This document shows positions 1-7,126 of a stretch of DNA of 10,048 nucleotides, one piece after another. The notes beneath the pieces were generated by a model. It saw only the letters and a list, made by a program, of their open reading frames with translations. It was not told where the DNA came from and did no database searches. Both the position numbers and the translations under genes were made by a program. The stretch is taken from contig CAYWMP010000203.1 in the NCBI GenBank assembly GCA_964459445.1, forward strand, positions 1 through 10,048, read 5' to 3'. The stretch's first letter is position 1, and each line of letters begins with the position of its first letter. The stretch is from CAYWMP01 sp964459445 (GTDB lineage Bacteria; Desulfobacterota; DSM-4660; Desulfatiglandales; HGW-15).

Positions 1-18
1 ATGTCAAACTTTACGAGT

Positions 19-40
19 CCCCCGGTATACCCGGGGGTTT
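19..40 (+). terminator. GC-rich hairpin, possible terminator of a gene left of the window
   Basis: A perfect 7-bp stem, CCCCCGG/CCGGGGG (19-25 and 31-37), encloses a 5-nt loop and is followed by TTTAT. On the plus strand this resembles a weak intrinsic terminator for a gene ending before the window. On the minus strand no T-run follows the stem, so it is a poor terminator for the large minus-strand operon. It could equally be the hairpin of a dispersed repeat or of an insertion-sequence end. Confidence 0.4.
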
Positions 41-197
41 ATCATGGGTCAATTACCAAAAATCTCCATTAGGGACACTCAACGCACACAAAATATTTTT
101 ATCAATAACGATACGCCCTATTAAGGGGTAAATGTAATCAGAGAAAAGCCCTCTTGAGGCTCTTAAATGCTGGAAACCAAGTTGCCAATAGGAAATT
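38..197. other. Non-coding stretch, nothing recognised
   Basis: No reading frame on either strand with a start, ribosome binding site and coding character is visible between the hairpin at 19-37 and the gene remnant that ends at 198. No tRNA-like fold or tandem repeat is apparent. The stretch is AT-rich and probably holds the 3' flank of the decayed gene to its right. Confidence 0.4.
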
Positions 198-449
198 CTA
201 TTTTGTCGAGTCAGAGGTTTCTAGGGCTTGTTCCATTAAAAGCCAGTCATCGTTTGGAATTAGTTTCTCTGAACGCGGGTCCCAACGTTTAGGGAAATCA
301 CCTGAAGCAATGGATTCCAGATAACTTAATAATGGCCGTTTGGGAGGGCGGTTAGATTCCCTTTCGTCGAGTTCAGATCATATCATCCACTTGAATTTCC
401 GGTTGACTTCAGGATCTGCGGGATTGTTGTCCAGCAGGATGTGATGTCA
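198..449 (-). pseudogene. Decayed C-terminal gene remnant, unrecognised
   Basis: On the minus strand a frame of 59 codons (377 to 201, stop TAG at 198-200) reads as ordinary globular protein, with stretches such as RPLLSYLESIASGDFPKRWD and PNDDWLLMEQALE. It has no start codon. A TGA at 378-380 interrupts the frame, and upstream in the same frame 22 more plausible codons (ILLDNNPADPEVNRKFKWMI) run back to another TGA at 447-449. Two in-frame stops within otherwise protein-like sequence suggest the 3' end of a decayed gene. The family is not recognised. It lies 43 nt downstream of the DUF2779 gene and may once have been a sixth operon member or an older insertion. Chance coding character cannot be excluded for so short a piece. 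Confidence 0.4.
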
Positions 450-492
450 GAATGATATCTGTGGGAGAGGCTTTGTTCTCGATGATTGGCGC

Positions 493-1965
493 TTAACAGC
501 GCTTCAGCAATTCCTCTCGCACCTCGAGCATCGCATAGGTATCCTGTTTGCAATAACAATGAAGTGCTTTTCTGACGTCCTCTCGTTTGCTGTCTCCTTT
601 ATCCATAGCTATCATCCGTTCGTATGCCGTGGCGGCCTCTTCCCCGCTATGAATGTCAAGATCGTCGTAGGTTATGCTTGTGAGTGCAGGTAGGACTGCC
701 TTGATGGAGAATGACCCGGCGAACCCGGGATGATAATAATGCTTCTTAATGATTGCCATGAGATCCCACAGCCGATCGAGCACCGCATCGATCTTGGATT
801 TGTAAGCCGGAAAAGCCTTAGCAATTTTTTTTAGCTGGGTCTTTTCATAGGAGGAATAGACGCAGATCGATCCCACCGTGCCAAGTATTTTCAGGAGGCT
901 CTTGATGAATGGCTCTCTGGGGTCTGAGTCGTCGTCATGCAGAAACGCTTTGTGGTTGATTCTTCCACTGGCGTCCATGACATGGTCCGACCATTGACAA
1001 GGGAGGGCCTGGTATGGTCGTGTTCCTGAGTAGCGGGGGATCGCTGGCATGAAGGTCTCGAAGTCAACGAAGTGGATAGGGAAAGTCACGTTCTCCAGGT
1101 GACGACGCAACTGCGGTCCGACGTATTCTCTGTTTTGGATCTGTGCCCGCTGTGCCCGGCGTTGCAGAGGATTGAGTTTTACGGTGGATGGGATGTTCCG
1201 AACATCGGTGATCCCATGGGAAGCCAGTCGCTCTGTGAGGGCTTTGCCGCCCGGAAGCCTCAAAGGAGAATACGGTCCTCGAGGTTCGATACAGAAACTT
1301 TGGTAAGGACAGTCGTATGGTTCGTAGCAATGCCTGCCCGGAGAAATGCCAGGCTCCTTACCGGTCTTCAGTATCTTGCGAAATGCCTTTATATTTGACT
1401 TAACTTTATTCTGGATTCGATGGACCTCAGCTTGCAACGATTCGAATTTGAAAAGGTTCTGATAGTATAGATTTGAACCTCTGAGGGTGTATTTCTTGTT
1501 TAAATGCAGTAGGCCAGCATCAGCAAGTTTCAAGCCACAGCCTTCCACGACATAAACTTGCACCGCAACATCTTTGTGGTGGATTTCTTTAACGTCAGTG
1601 GATGATTTCACTTCGATTAGATTCCACCGACCCCGCGTTTGTCGCTCCAGGATGTCGACTCGAATCCTTACACCCTGGTACTCGAATGCAGCTTCGAATA
1701 TGGCGTGAATGCTCTGATCTTTCATGGCCACTTTAGTGGCCTTCACTGCTTTTGTATGGTGTCCTTGGTGCCCGATCCGATTGCCGTTTGAATACCGCCG
1801 AGTGGCTATTTGTCCGACTTCGATACCCCGCTCAAGCATAGCCTGTTGCGAAGTCGAGGCAACCGGTGTCATGGCCGGTCGAAAAGCTTGCAGATGGAGG
1901 TATTTATGACATTGAACACCGGACAAATAAAGAGACTTGGATAGTTTCGGGTTTTCAGTTGGCAC
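493..1965 (-). CDS. DUF2779 protein: Cas4-like PD-(D/E)XK nuclease fused to a DEDD-type exonuclease
   Basis: The N-terminal half looks like a Cas4/RecB-type nuclease. D104 in IRVDILE and E118-x-K120 in LIEVKSS form a PD-(D/E)XK core. C19 plus a C-terminal trio C213, C219, C225 (spacing C-x5-C-x5-C) match the Fe-S cluster cysteines of Cas4-like enzymes. The C-terminal half (about 296-485) is the DUF2779 domain, an RNase H-fold 3'-5' exonuclease of the DnaQ/DEDD type: DFET at 301-304, YSSYEKTQL near 370, a conserved D near 401 and YCKQDT at 471-476. The start is GTG at 1963-1965, preceded by AGGAG at a good distance, and the gene overlaps the end of the upstream 625-codon gene by 11 nt, so the two are probably translationally coupled. 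It is the last gene of the operon. Predicted role: processing or degradation of DNA or RNA ends. The families are well supported; the substrate is unknown. Confidence 0.9.
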   Translation of the reverse strand: MPTENPKLSKSLYLSGVQCHKYLHLQAFRPAMTPVASTSQQAMLERGIEVGQIATRRYSNGNRIGHQGHHTKAVKATKVAMKDQSIHAIFEAAFEYQGVRIRVDILERQTRGRWNLIEVKSSTDVKEIHHKDVAVQVYVVEGCGLKLADAGLLHLNKKYTLRGSNLYYQNLFKFESLQAEVHRIQNKVKSNIKAFRKILKTGKEPGISPGRHCYEPYDCPYQSFCIEPRGPYSPLRLPGGKALTERLASHGITDVRNIPSTVKLNPLQRRAQRAQIQNREYVGPQLRRHLENVTFPIHFVDFETFMPAIPRYSGTRPYQALPCQWSDHVMDASGRINHKAFLHDDDSDPREPFIKSLLKILGTVGSICVYSSYEKTQLKKIAKAFPAYKSKIDAVLDRLWDLMAIIKKHYYHPGFAGSFSIKAVLPALTSITYDDLDIHSGEEAATAYERMIAMDKGDSKREDVRKALHCYCKQDTYAMLEVREELLKRC

Positions 1966-3832
1966 TAGCCTCTCCTTTTTTGTCCCTGAATGCCCTGACG
2001 CGAGATGAGCGTTTCTTAACGTGGCTGTTTTTTTTCAGATGAACCTTCCAGGCAGCTACAGTCCGCTCAAAGAGTTTCTGTTGAGTTCGATTGATTTCTG
2101 ATTCGGTTCGGTTTCGGGATATTGCTTGGATTAATAAACCGGCCAGTCTTTCCAGCTCTGCCCCCTCAACGGAACTTTGGAGACGAGAGACAAGGAATCC
2201 TGCCTCGAGCAGTAATTTCGCGCGCGAGACACCCTCATAGGTCGGTTCTTTCAACGAGGCAAGCAATGGATCTCTCTCATACGCTCCGGAGACAGGTCCC
2301 GCTGATGCCGCCGCGCTTGTGACATAGATGCCGAAAACTCCCATTTTTCCAAATTCATAGGTTTGCGGCAGCGATATGCTGCCTGCCCATAGAGCTTTGA
2401 TGCCCCACTTAGCAGCCAATTGGTCGATTTCCTGGATTTGGGCAGGCTTTAGGAGTCCTTTGCGATCGCCATTAGTTTTCAACAAGCGCCATCCTTTGGA
2501 CTTATCAACCGTATCGATAAGAACCACTGGGGCCTTGTGTTTTTTGATTATTTCGAGCCATTCTTTGAGCCCCGATACAACCTCACCCCTTACATAGACT
2601 TTCTCTTCGCTCAGTATACCTTGGTCCACAAAAAATACCGGTGCTGCGGTCCAATCCTTGAACCAGGGCTGAACCTTGCCGATCACTTCGTTGCACTCTT
2701 CGAGCGTGAGTGGAAAGGTACCGTATTTGCCTAGTTCCAGACCCATATGACGAGCTGAATTAAGGGTACTCCACACATTCCGTGCCACGGTATCCGGGTC
2801 TACGAGATTTTTCGGGCGAACCCGAATTCCTTTCTGTTGTGCTCGACGAAGAATTGGTTCAACCAAACCAGGGGTTAGGTATTGCAGGAGGCCAGGTAGA
2901 GAGACTTTCTCGTCCGCCTCTTTACGTACGACGCCATCGATCGCCACTTCGTCGAGGCCAGCCGCGCTCGCCAGGTTTATAGCCAGCAATGCAGCGTTGC
3001 GCCCTCTGGAACCAAAGCCGATTCGCATTTGAAATCCGATTCGGTGGACCTTGGGGTCGGCGATCTTGCCATTCCTTAAGAATCCCGCCAGATTCCGCAA
3101 CATAGATGCCCTATCCTTGAAAGTGCGTCGGGACTCACGATCGAACTCGATGTATACCGTGAGTGGACGCGGTACACCATCGGGTGTATTCAAAAATGGA
3201 GAAAACCTTTCCGCAAGTTCATGTTTGGCATGGCGCAGCGCTTCCTTGGCCGATCCCTTCTGAACGGTGACCACTGGATAACGCTTGTAAAAACGCAAGT
3301 TCAGTTGCGTGCCAACATTGGTCGATGTAAGAATACAGCCGATGCATTCGAGACGGATATTGGCATACTCTTCCGGACCGACAGGTACCTCCCCGATAGC
3401 ACCCAGTCTTTCAGCATCATGCGCTACTCCCACTACAATAGGATCGGCAGGGCCGATCGCTTGCATCTTCGCAGATTCCAAAGCGGCCTTGCGGATAATG
3501 TGCGCTGCACTACCCTCATCGCTAATGCCTAAATAAGGTCCATACCTGATATGGTCGTAATCCTTCAGTGAAGCCGAACTTGGATCGCCTTCTCCTCCCA
3601 GGTAGAGTATAGCGTCCCGTGCGAGTGAGGTCAGCGCACTCTGCTGTGCCTTCGTCAGTTCCTGCTTTCCGTGCGCGTCCTCTTCCATCGTGTCCTGGTA
3701 CATACGTAGCACAGCTCGATAGCAATCTGCCAATTGGCGATCCTCTGATCGTTTACGCGAAGCTATCTTGCGTAGCGCTGAGATATTCGACTTGAGCTCT
3801 TTAATCTGCTGGAAATTTGACTTCGAAACCAT
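1955..3832 (-). CDS. 625-residue protein with MfnB/DUF556-like TIM-barrel C-terminal half; function unknown
   Basis: By eye, residues about 280-515 resemble (5-formylfuran-3-yl)methyl phosphate synthase (MfnB, DUF556), a TIM barrel of methanofuran synthesis using Schiff-base lysines. The best block is VVLIDTVDK (436-444), which aligns with the MfnB segment carrying its Asp/Lys pair four residues apart (recalled as D151/K155 in the Methanocaldococcus enzyme), followed by AGSIS (483-487) and GIYVTSAAASAG (501-512), matching its phosphate-binding C-terminal loops. GLELGKYG (364-371) resembles the strand holding another catalytic lysine, which here appears to be Glu. Residues 1-125 are helical and charged; 125-275 form an alpha/beta region I do not recognise; the tail (595-620) is very basic. 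MfnB alone is only about 235 residues. The start ATG at 3832 follows TGGAGG with a 6-nt spacer. It lies 53 nt after the deoxyribosyltransferase-like gene and overlaps the nuclease gene. Methanofuran synthesis is not implied by the context. The homology is eye-level, so the fold is probable and the reaction unknown. Confidence 0.65.
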   Translation of the reverse strand: MVSKSNFQQIKELKSNISALRKIASRKRSEDRQLADCYRAVLRMYQDTMEEDAHGKQELTKAQQSALTSLARDAILYLGGEGDPSSASLKDYDHIRYGPYLGISDEGSAAHIIRKAALESAKMQAIGPADPIVVGVAHDAERLGAIGEVPVGPEEYANIRLECIGCILTSTNVGTQLNLRFYKRYPVVTVQKGSAKEALRHAKHELAERFSPFLNTPDGVPRPLTVYIEFDRESRRTFKDRASMLRNLAGFLRNGKIADPKVHRIGFQMRIGFGSRGRNAALLAINLASAAGLDEVAIDGVVRKEADEKVSLPGLLQYLTPGLVEPILRRAQQKGIRVRPKNLVDPDTVARNVWSTLNSARHMGLELGKYGTFPLTLEECNEVIGKVQPWFKDWTAAPVFFVDQGILSEEKVYVRGEVVSGLKEWLEIIKKHKAPVVLIDTVDKSKGWRLLKTNGDRKGLLKPAQIQEIDQLAAKWGIKALWAGSISLPQTYEFGKMGVFGIYVTSAAASAGPVSGAYERDPLLASLKEPTYEGVSRAKLLLEAGFLVSRLQSSVEGAELERLAGLLIQAISRNRTESEINRTQQKLFERTVAAWKVHLKKNSHVKKRSSRVRAFRDKKGEASAN

Positions 3833-3885
3833 GGTTATCCTCCAGGAAATGCCTCCGGGTCTGCCGTTCGGTTCGCGCCTGATGT

Positions 3886-4758
3886 TTACCGTTTTTTTCT
3901 TTCTTTGCGCGCCTGCGACACTTCTGCCCCGCCTTCCTTTTTAGGTCGCAAATCCCACAAAAGTAAATCATCGTTTCGCACGTAGTGTTTCTGACGATTG
4001 TCCCATCTCTTTGGTAGTTTCTTGTTCAGGTTCTCAAGAAAAGGCAACAGGGGATGTTTCAATTTCAGATCTTTTTCCCTTTCGTCCAAGGGAATCTTCT
4101 TCCAACCGAATCGGTCTAGGTACCTGGCAAAACCAAATCCGTCGAAAAAGCTCTCCCCGCCCACCAGGGGCATATACCAAAGGCTGGGGATTCCTTGCGG
4201 GTTTTCCTTAATAGGCGTTTCAGTTATCAACTGGTCCAAAAGCTCGGTTCCCGTGGCATCCTCTTTTAAGTGCTCTTTCAGATCAGCGAGGGCCGGAAAT
4301 CCGATCTGGGGACTGACGAAAAACACAGGTTTTCTCTGCTGTCTGCAAAGTACGATCTCGTGGACGGTACCGACGCTGTAAATGTTCGTGGGGCAATAGG
4401 CGATTGTAAAATCGCTCGTATCAACCATCCTGAGGTCGATATGTAGGGTTTCCCAAAAAGCCCCGGAACAAGAAGCCCGAGCCTCGGCACCTTCGGGTGA
4501 ATCCTCAAATGTCCATTTATTCCTGAGGCTGGTCGTGTCCACATCTTCCCGCCCATACTCGTATAAGCCCCGCGCCTCCGGCTTGTTCCACGGATCAAAG
4601 ACTGTGACACCAAAATGGCGAAGAAATTCTCCCACCCGGTTTCTCCACCCGTATTTCTTTTCGGCGGCACGAGAGGCCACGAAATCCATTGGGCCTGATA
4701 GGTAGGCACGCGCGCCCTGAAGCAACCCGGATTGTTGTTTCATCTTTTTCACAGCCAT
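3886..4758 (-). CDS. Nucleoside 2-deoxyribosyltransferase-like protein with C-terminal extension
   Basis: The first 150 of 290 residues carry the hallmarks of the nucleoside 2-deoxyribosyltransferase superfamily (the fold shared with LOG and TIR-like enzymes): AYLSGPMDF at 18-26 on the first strand, an aspartate-rich segment DLRMVDTSDFTIAYC (108-122), and GTVHEI at 130-135, whose E134 is in the place of the catalytic nucleophile glutamate, followed by KPVFFVSP. Such enzymes cleave or exchange the N-glycosidic bond of (deoxy)nucleosides or nucleotides. Typical members have about 150-170 residues, so the remaining 140 are an unusual extension with a lysine/arginine-rich end; no known domain is recognised in it. 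Residues 60-100 form an insert between the first strand and the Asp segment. The ATG at 4758 has AGGTG four bases upstream and lies 16 nt after the preceding gene. Either nucleotide metabolism or nucleotide-depleting defence is possible; the fold assignment is fairly sure and the substrate unknown. Confidence 0.78.
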   Translation of the reverse strand: MAVKKMKQQSGLLQGARAYLSGPMDFVASRAAEKKYGWRNRVGEFLRHFGVTVFDPWNKPEARGLYEYGREDVDTTSLRNKWTFEDSPEGAEARASCSGAFWETLHIDLRMVDTSDFTIAYCPTNIYSVGTVHEIVLCRQQRKPVFFVSPQIGFPALADLKEHLKEDATGTELLDQLITETPIKENPQGIPSLWYMPLVGGESFFDGFGFARYLDRFGWKKIPLDEREKDLKLKHPLLPFLENLNKKLPKRWDNRQKHYVRNDDLLLWDLRPKKEGGAEVSQARKERKKR

Positions 4759-4774
4759 ATTTCACCTCTCCCTG

Positions 4775-5668
4775 TTAGCCGAATTGATTGAGATCCGATT
4801 CCACGCTGCTTTTGTCACTCCAACTGCTAATTCGACGACTAAACATAAAATATCGTCGGCCGCCAGAGGGTGTCCATGTTAGGGATTCAACTGCCTGGAG
4901 ACAATCAGCCGGCCTTGCTTCTTGAAACAAAAGTTCCTCGGGCCGCGGAATTTCATGGGGCCTAGTGTCCCAGAGTGCATCTTCCCGAGCAATAAAACCT
5001 GCCTTGACCAGAGCACACAGTTGTTCAGGGTGATTGTACGACCGTCGGCCGCGAGCAACGGTGGCGACGAATTCCCCCCCCAAAGTTGATACCAGGGTAA
5101 GGTAGGCCTGCAGGACTGAATCTCCTATCGCATCCGTTTCGCGCAAATCGCGGGTTGTGCACCAGTGCTCCCAAACCGTCCCTCCTCCCTGCTCATTACT
5201 CCCCTCGGTAGGTTCGAAGTTTTGGCGAGGCCAGGAATTGAAGGCACCCGGTGGATCTTGCACATTGCGGGCTAAAATGTGCCCTGTGGAAGTACCTTCG
5301 ACATATCCTAATAGGTTAGCTTGATTCAAGAGGTTGTCTCCTTCAGCGGAATCGAGATCAAACGTCCGAACCGTCCTATCCGACTCCCGGCATGAAACAG
5401 TGGCGAGATACTTGTCCTCATTTCCTGCGTGTGTAATTGCTACCCAAAGATAGCCCGAGCCCGATTGGTAGACGCCGGCCCCGGCAGCAAGGTGACAGAG
5501 GCAGTGCCACCCCCCGTGATCGAAATCTCCACTGCGGCCAGGTCCCCAGCGTCCTGAGATGATATCGCCGTCCCGAAAAAGCCTTCTTGCAAGCTCTAGA
5601 TTCTCGACGCTATTGACCAGATTTCCATTGGCCTGAACATCGAATTGATAAGTTCCTCTATTTGGCAT
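4775..5668 (-). CDS. Unrecognised 297-residue protein in nuclease operon
   Basis: No known family is recognised. The ATG at 5668 (protein begins MPNRGTYQF) is chosen because GGAAAGGGGG stands just upstream; the frame stays open 12 more codons to an ATG at 5704, but that start lacks a convincing ribosome binding site and would lie inside the leader. The protein is soluble-looking, with no signal peptide or membrane helix. It is rich in Gly, Trp and acidic residues in the first two thirds (segments such as GRWGPGRSGDFDHGGWHC and HCLCHLAAGAGVY, then EGSNEQGGGTVWEHWCTTRD), while the last third is helical and contains PRPEELLFQE. Conserved-looking Cys/His positions in HGGWHCLCH could be catalytic or metal binding, but this is only a guess. 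It is the second gene of the operon, 73 nt after the EEP gene and 16 nt before the deoxyribosyltransferase-like gene, so it should act with them. Confidence 0.8.
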   Translation of the reverse strand: MPNRGTYQFDVQANGNLVNSVENLELARRLFRDGDIISGRWGPGRSGDFDHGGWHCLCHLAAGAGVYQSGSGYLWVAITHAGNEDKYLATVSCRESDRTVRTFDLDSAEGDNLLNQANLLGYVEGTSTGHILARNVQDPPGAFNSWPRQNFEPTEGSNEQGGGTVWEHWCTTRDLRETDAIGDSVLQAYLTLVSTLGGEFVATVARGRRSYNHPEQLCALVKAGFIAREDALWDTRPHEIPRPEELLFQEARPADCLQAVESLTWTPSGGRRYFMFSRRISSWSDKSSVESDLNQFG

Positions 5669-5741
5669 GTCGCATTCCCCCTTTCCAACCCCCCTGTTGG
5701 TCATTTCCAGTCAGACACTAAAATAGACGTCTATCCAGCAA

Positions 5742-6743
5742 TCACAAATCCAATGTGACATAGGGAGGGTGATGGTCAGTTCCTCTTATTGACCTATATT
5801 TCGTTGGCAATCCTTGGACCCGTGGCTGTTTATGCAGGATACCGGCGCTGCCCTGAACAACAGAATCCCTGAGTTCCGGAGAGACCAAGATATGGTCAAT
5901 CCACGACCTAAGTTCCGTAGGCTGACCGTAGCGCGAAGACCTAAGTGGATTGACAACCCGGTCTTGGAAATCGATAGTCCACCGCTCCCTGGGCGGAACC
6001 GAGATATGAGTGTTGTGAAAGATCCGATTCGGATCCCAGATGTTTCCCATTAGCGGCTCCAGGAAGGAGCCGCCCAACAGTGCGGAATAGATGTCAAATT
6101 CCGGGCCATCATTCATATCGCCTAACACTACCGCTCTTCCACTTCCATCTTCTCCAACCAGTCCGTCGAGTCTTTTTCGAATGGCTTTGGCTTGAGCTCG
6201 TTGCTTCATTCGGTTAGCCCTGGATAGCCTTTCGTAAGCGAAAAGATCCCCAGGGATGAAGGCACCCTTAGACTTGGCATGGATGAGGATGAAGTTTGTT
6301 GGGGCATTGAGGTCTACACCCGAGAATTGAGCCTCCAGTGGAACTCGGTTCCACCAACTGTATTGTTCTTTAATGCCGTCCCCATCAGCGTCAAAGGTAT
6401 CTAATTTGAAATCTTTGAGACTCTCAGCTTTTGTGCGCATTGTTACATCGATGTCAAGATTGTCCCGAATAAGAAAAGCGAGGCCCAAAGCTCCTCTTTT
6501 TTCAGCCTGGTGGACTTTGTAAGTGCTCTGGCCAATAAACTGATCAGCATACTTCTTGGTTCGGGCCGGGTCGGGCGGCGCCTCGACTAGACCAATAATG
6601 TCTGGATCAACCTCCTTTATCATCGCGGCAAGTAGCTTGGCTCGCCAGAAGTGAACTGTATTTTGGTTCGGAATGCTCAAATCCTTGCGAACAAGGTCTA
6701 TCATGTCCGCTCCATTTAAGCTGAGAACCTTTAACTGGGCCAT
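5742..6743 (-). CDS. Endonuclease/exonuclease/phosphatase (EEP) family protein
   Basis: All signature motifs of the metal-dependent EEP (DNase I/exonuclease III-like) fold are present in order in 333 residues: VLSLNG with N10, DIIGLVEA with E54 (metal ligand), FILIHAKS with H155, VVLGDMND with D209 and N211, SWIDHILVS with D283-H284, and GTDHHPPYV with D323 and catalytic H324. The enzyme should therefore be active, cleaving phosphodiester or phosphomonoester bonds in nucleic acids, nucleotides or phospho-compounds; family members differ widely in substrate. No signal peptide is seen, so it is probably cytoplasmic. A small insert (DTFDADGDG, 115-123) looks like a calcium-binding loop. The ATG at 6743 has a strong AAGGAGG 7-8 nt upstream. 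It is the first intact gene of the minus-strand operon. The family is secure; the substrate is not readable from sequence. Confidence 0.92.
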   Translation of the reverse strand: MAQLKVLSLNGADMIDLVRKDLSIPNQNTVHFWRAKLLAAMIKEVDPDIIGLVEAPPDPARTKKYADQFIGQSTYKVHQAEKRGALGLAFLIRDNLDIDVTMRTKAESLKDFKLDTFDADGDGIKEQYSWWNRVPLEAQFSGVDLNAPTNFILIHAKSKGAFIPGDLFAYERLSRANRMKQRAQAKAIRKRLDGLVGEDGSGRAVVLGDMNDGPEFDIYSALLGGSFLEPLMGNIWDPNRIFHNTHISVPPRERWTIDFQDRVVNPLRSSRYGQPTELRSWIDHILVSPELRDSVVQGSAGILHKQPRVQGLPTKYRSIRGTDHHPPYVTLDL

Positions 6744-6794
6744 CTTGCTTCCTCCTTTTCGTTATTTAAAAAAAGGGTCAAGTCTGCCCTTGAG

Positions 6795-7126
6795 TCATTT
6801 GCAAAAAAAGGAATCCCGAATGATCTGCAACAGGGCGATCTCGTCACGGCCAAGGTTCTTTCGTCGGCACCGGCGTTGATGGTAATAGAGCCTTGTAATG
6901 AGTAACATGACGAGAATCCCCAGGATTGCCAGGGCAATCCCTCCATGTTGGTTGATGAGGTACTTACTGCCATACTTCTAGCGGATAAAATTGTGTAGGG
7001 AGCGAAAAGGAGTGCTTCCATATTGTTTTTGAAATCACTTGGCCCATTCTTGCCACCTTTGCGGAAGAAGGAGCTACAGCTCGTTAGGAAGAAAATGATA
7101 AGGAAGGGTACTAAAAACGCCGGCCT
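6795..7126 (-). pseudogene. Decayed small lipoprotein/membrane-protein gene (no start, apparent frameshift)
   Basis: On the minus strand, directly after a TAG at 7127-7129, the frame from 7126 reads RPAFLVPFLIIFFLTSCSS: a lipoprotein signal peptide with lipobox LTSC (Cys codon at 7076-7078), followed by a polar stretch and MEALLFAPYTILSARSMAV. No ATG, GTG or TTG is available at its N-terminus. Near 6963-6975 the coding character moves to another frame (-1 relative), which reads KYLINQHGG, a hydrophobic helix IALAILGILVMLLI, a basic stretch RRCRRK and NLGRDEIALLQIIRDSFF, ending at TGA 6795-6797. One missing base near 6966 would join the two halves into one protein of about 105-110 residues. 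The original 96-codon frame continuing to 6731 has no coding character past the shift. It lies 51 nt upstream of the EEP gene, in the same orientation. A sequencing error at the shift point is an alternative explanation, but the missing start also points to decay. Confidence 0.42.

Noticed and set aside
3998..4381. Plus-strand 127-codon frame opposite the deoxyribosyltransferase-like gene
   Set aside because: It is the complementary shadow of a gene with clear family motifs, and its own sequence shows no domain.
5669..5704. Longer start for the unrecognised 297-residue protein
   Set aside because: The purine-rich ribosome binding site lies inside this extension and fits the ATG at 5668.
6731..7021. 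A 96-codon minus-strand frame overlapping the EEP start as a real gene
   Set aside because: Past about 6966 this frame has no coding character, while another frame does; it is better explained as part of a frameshifted remnant.
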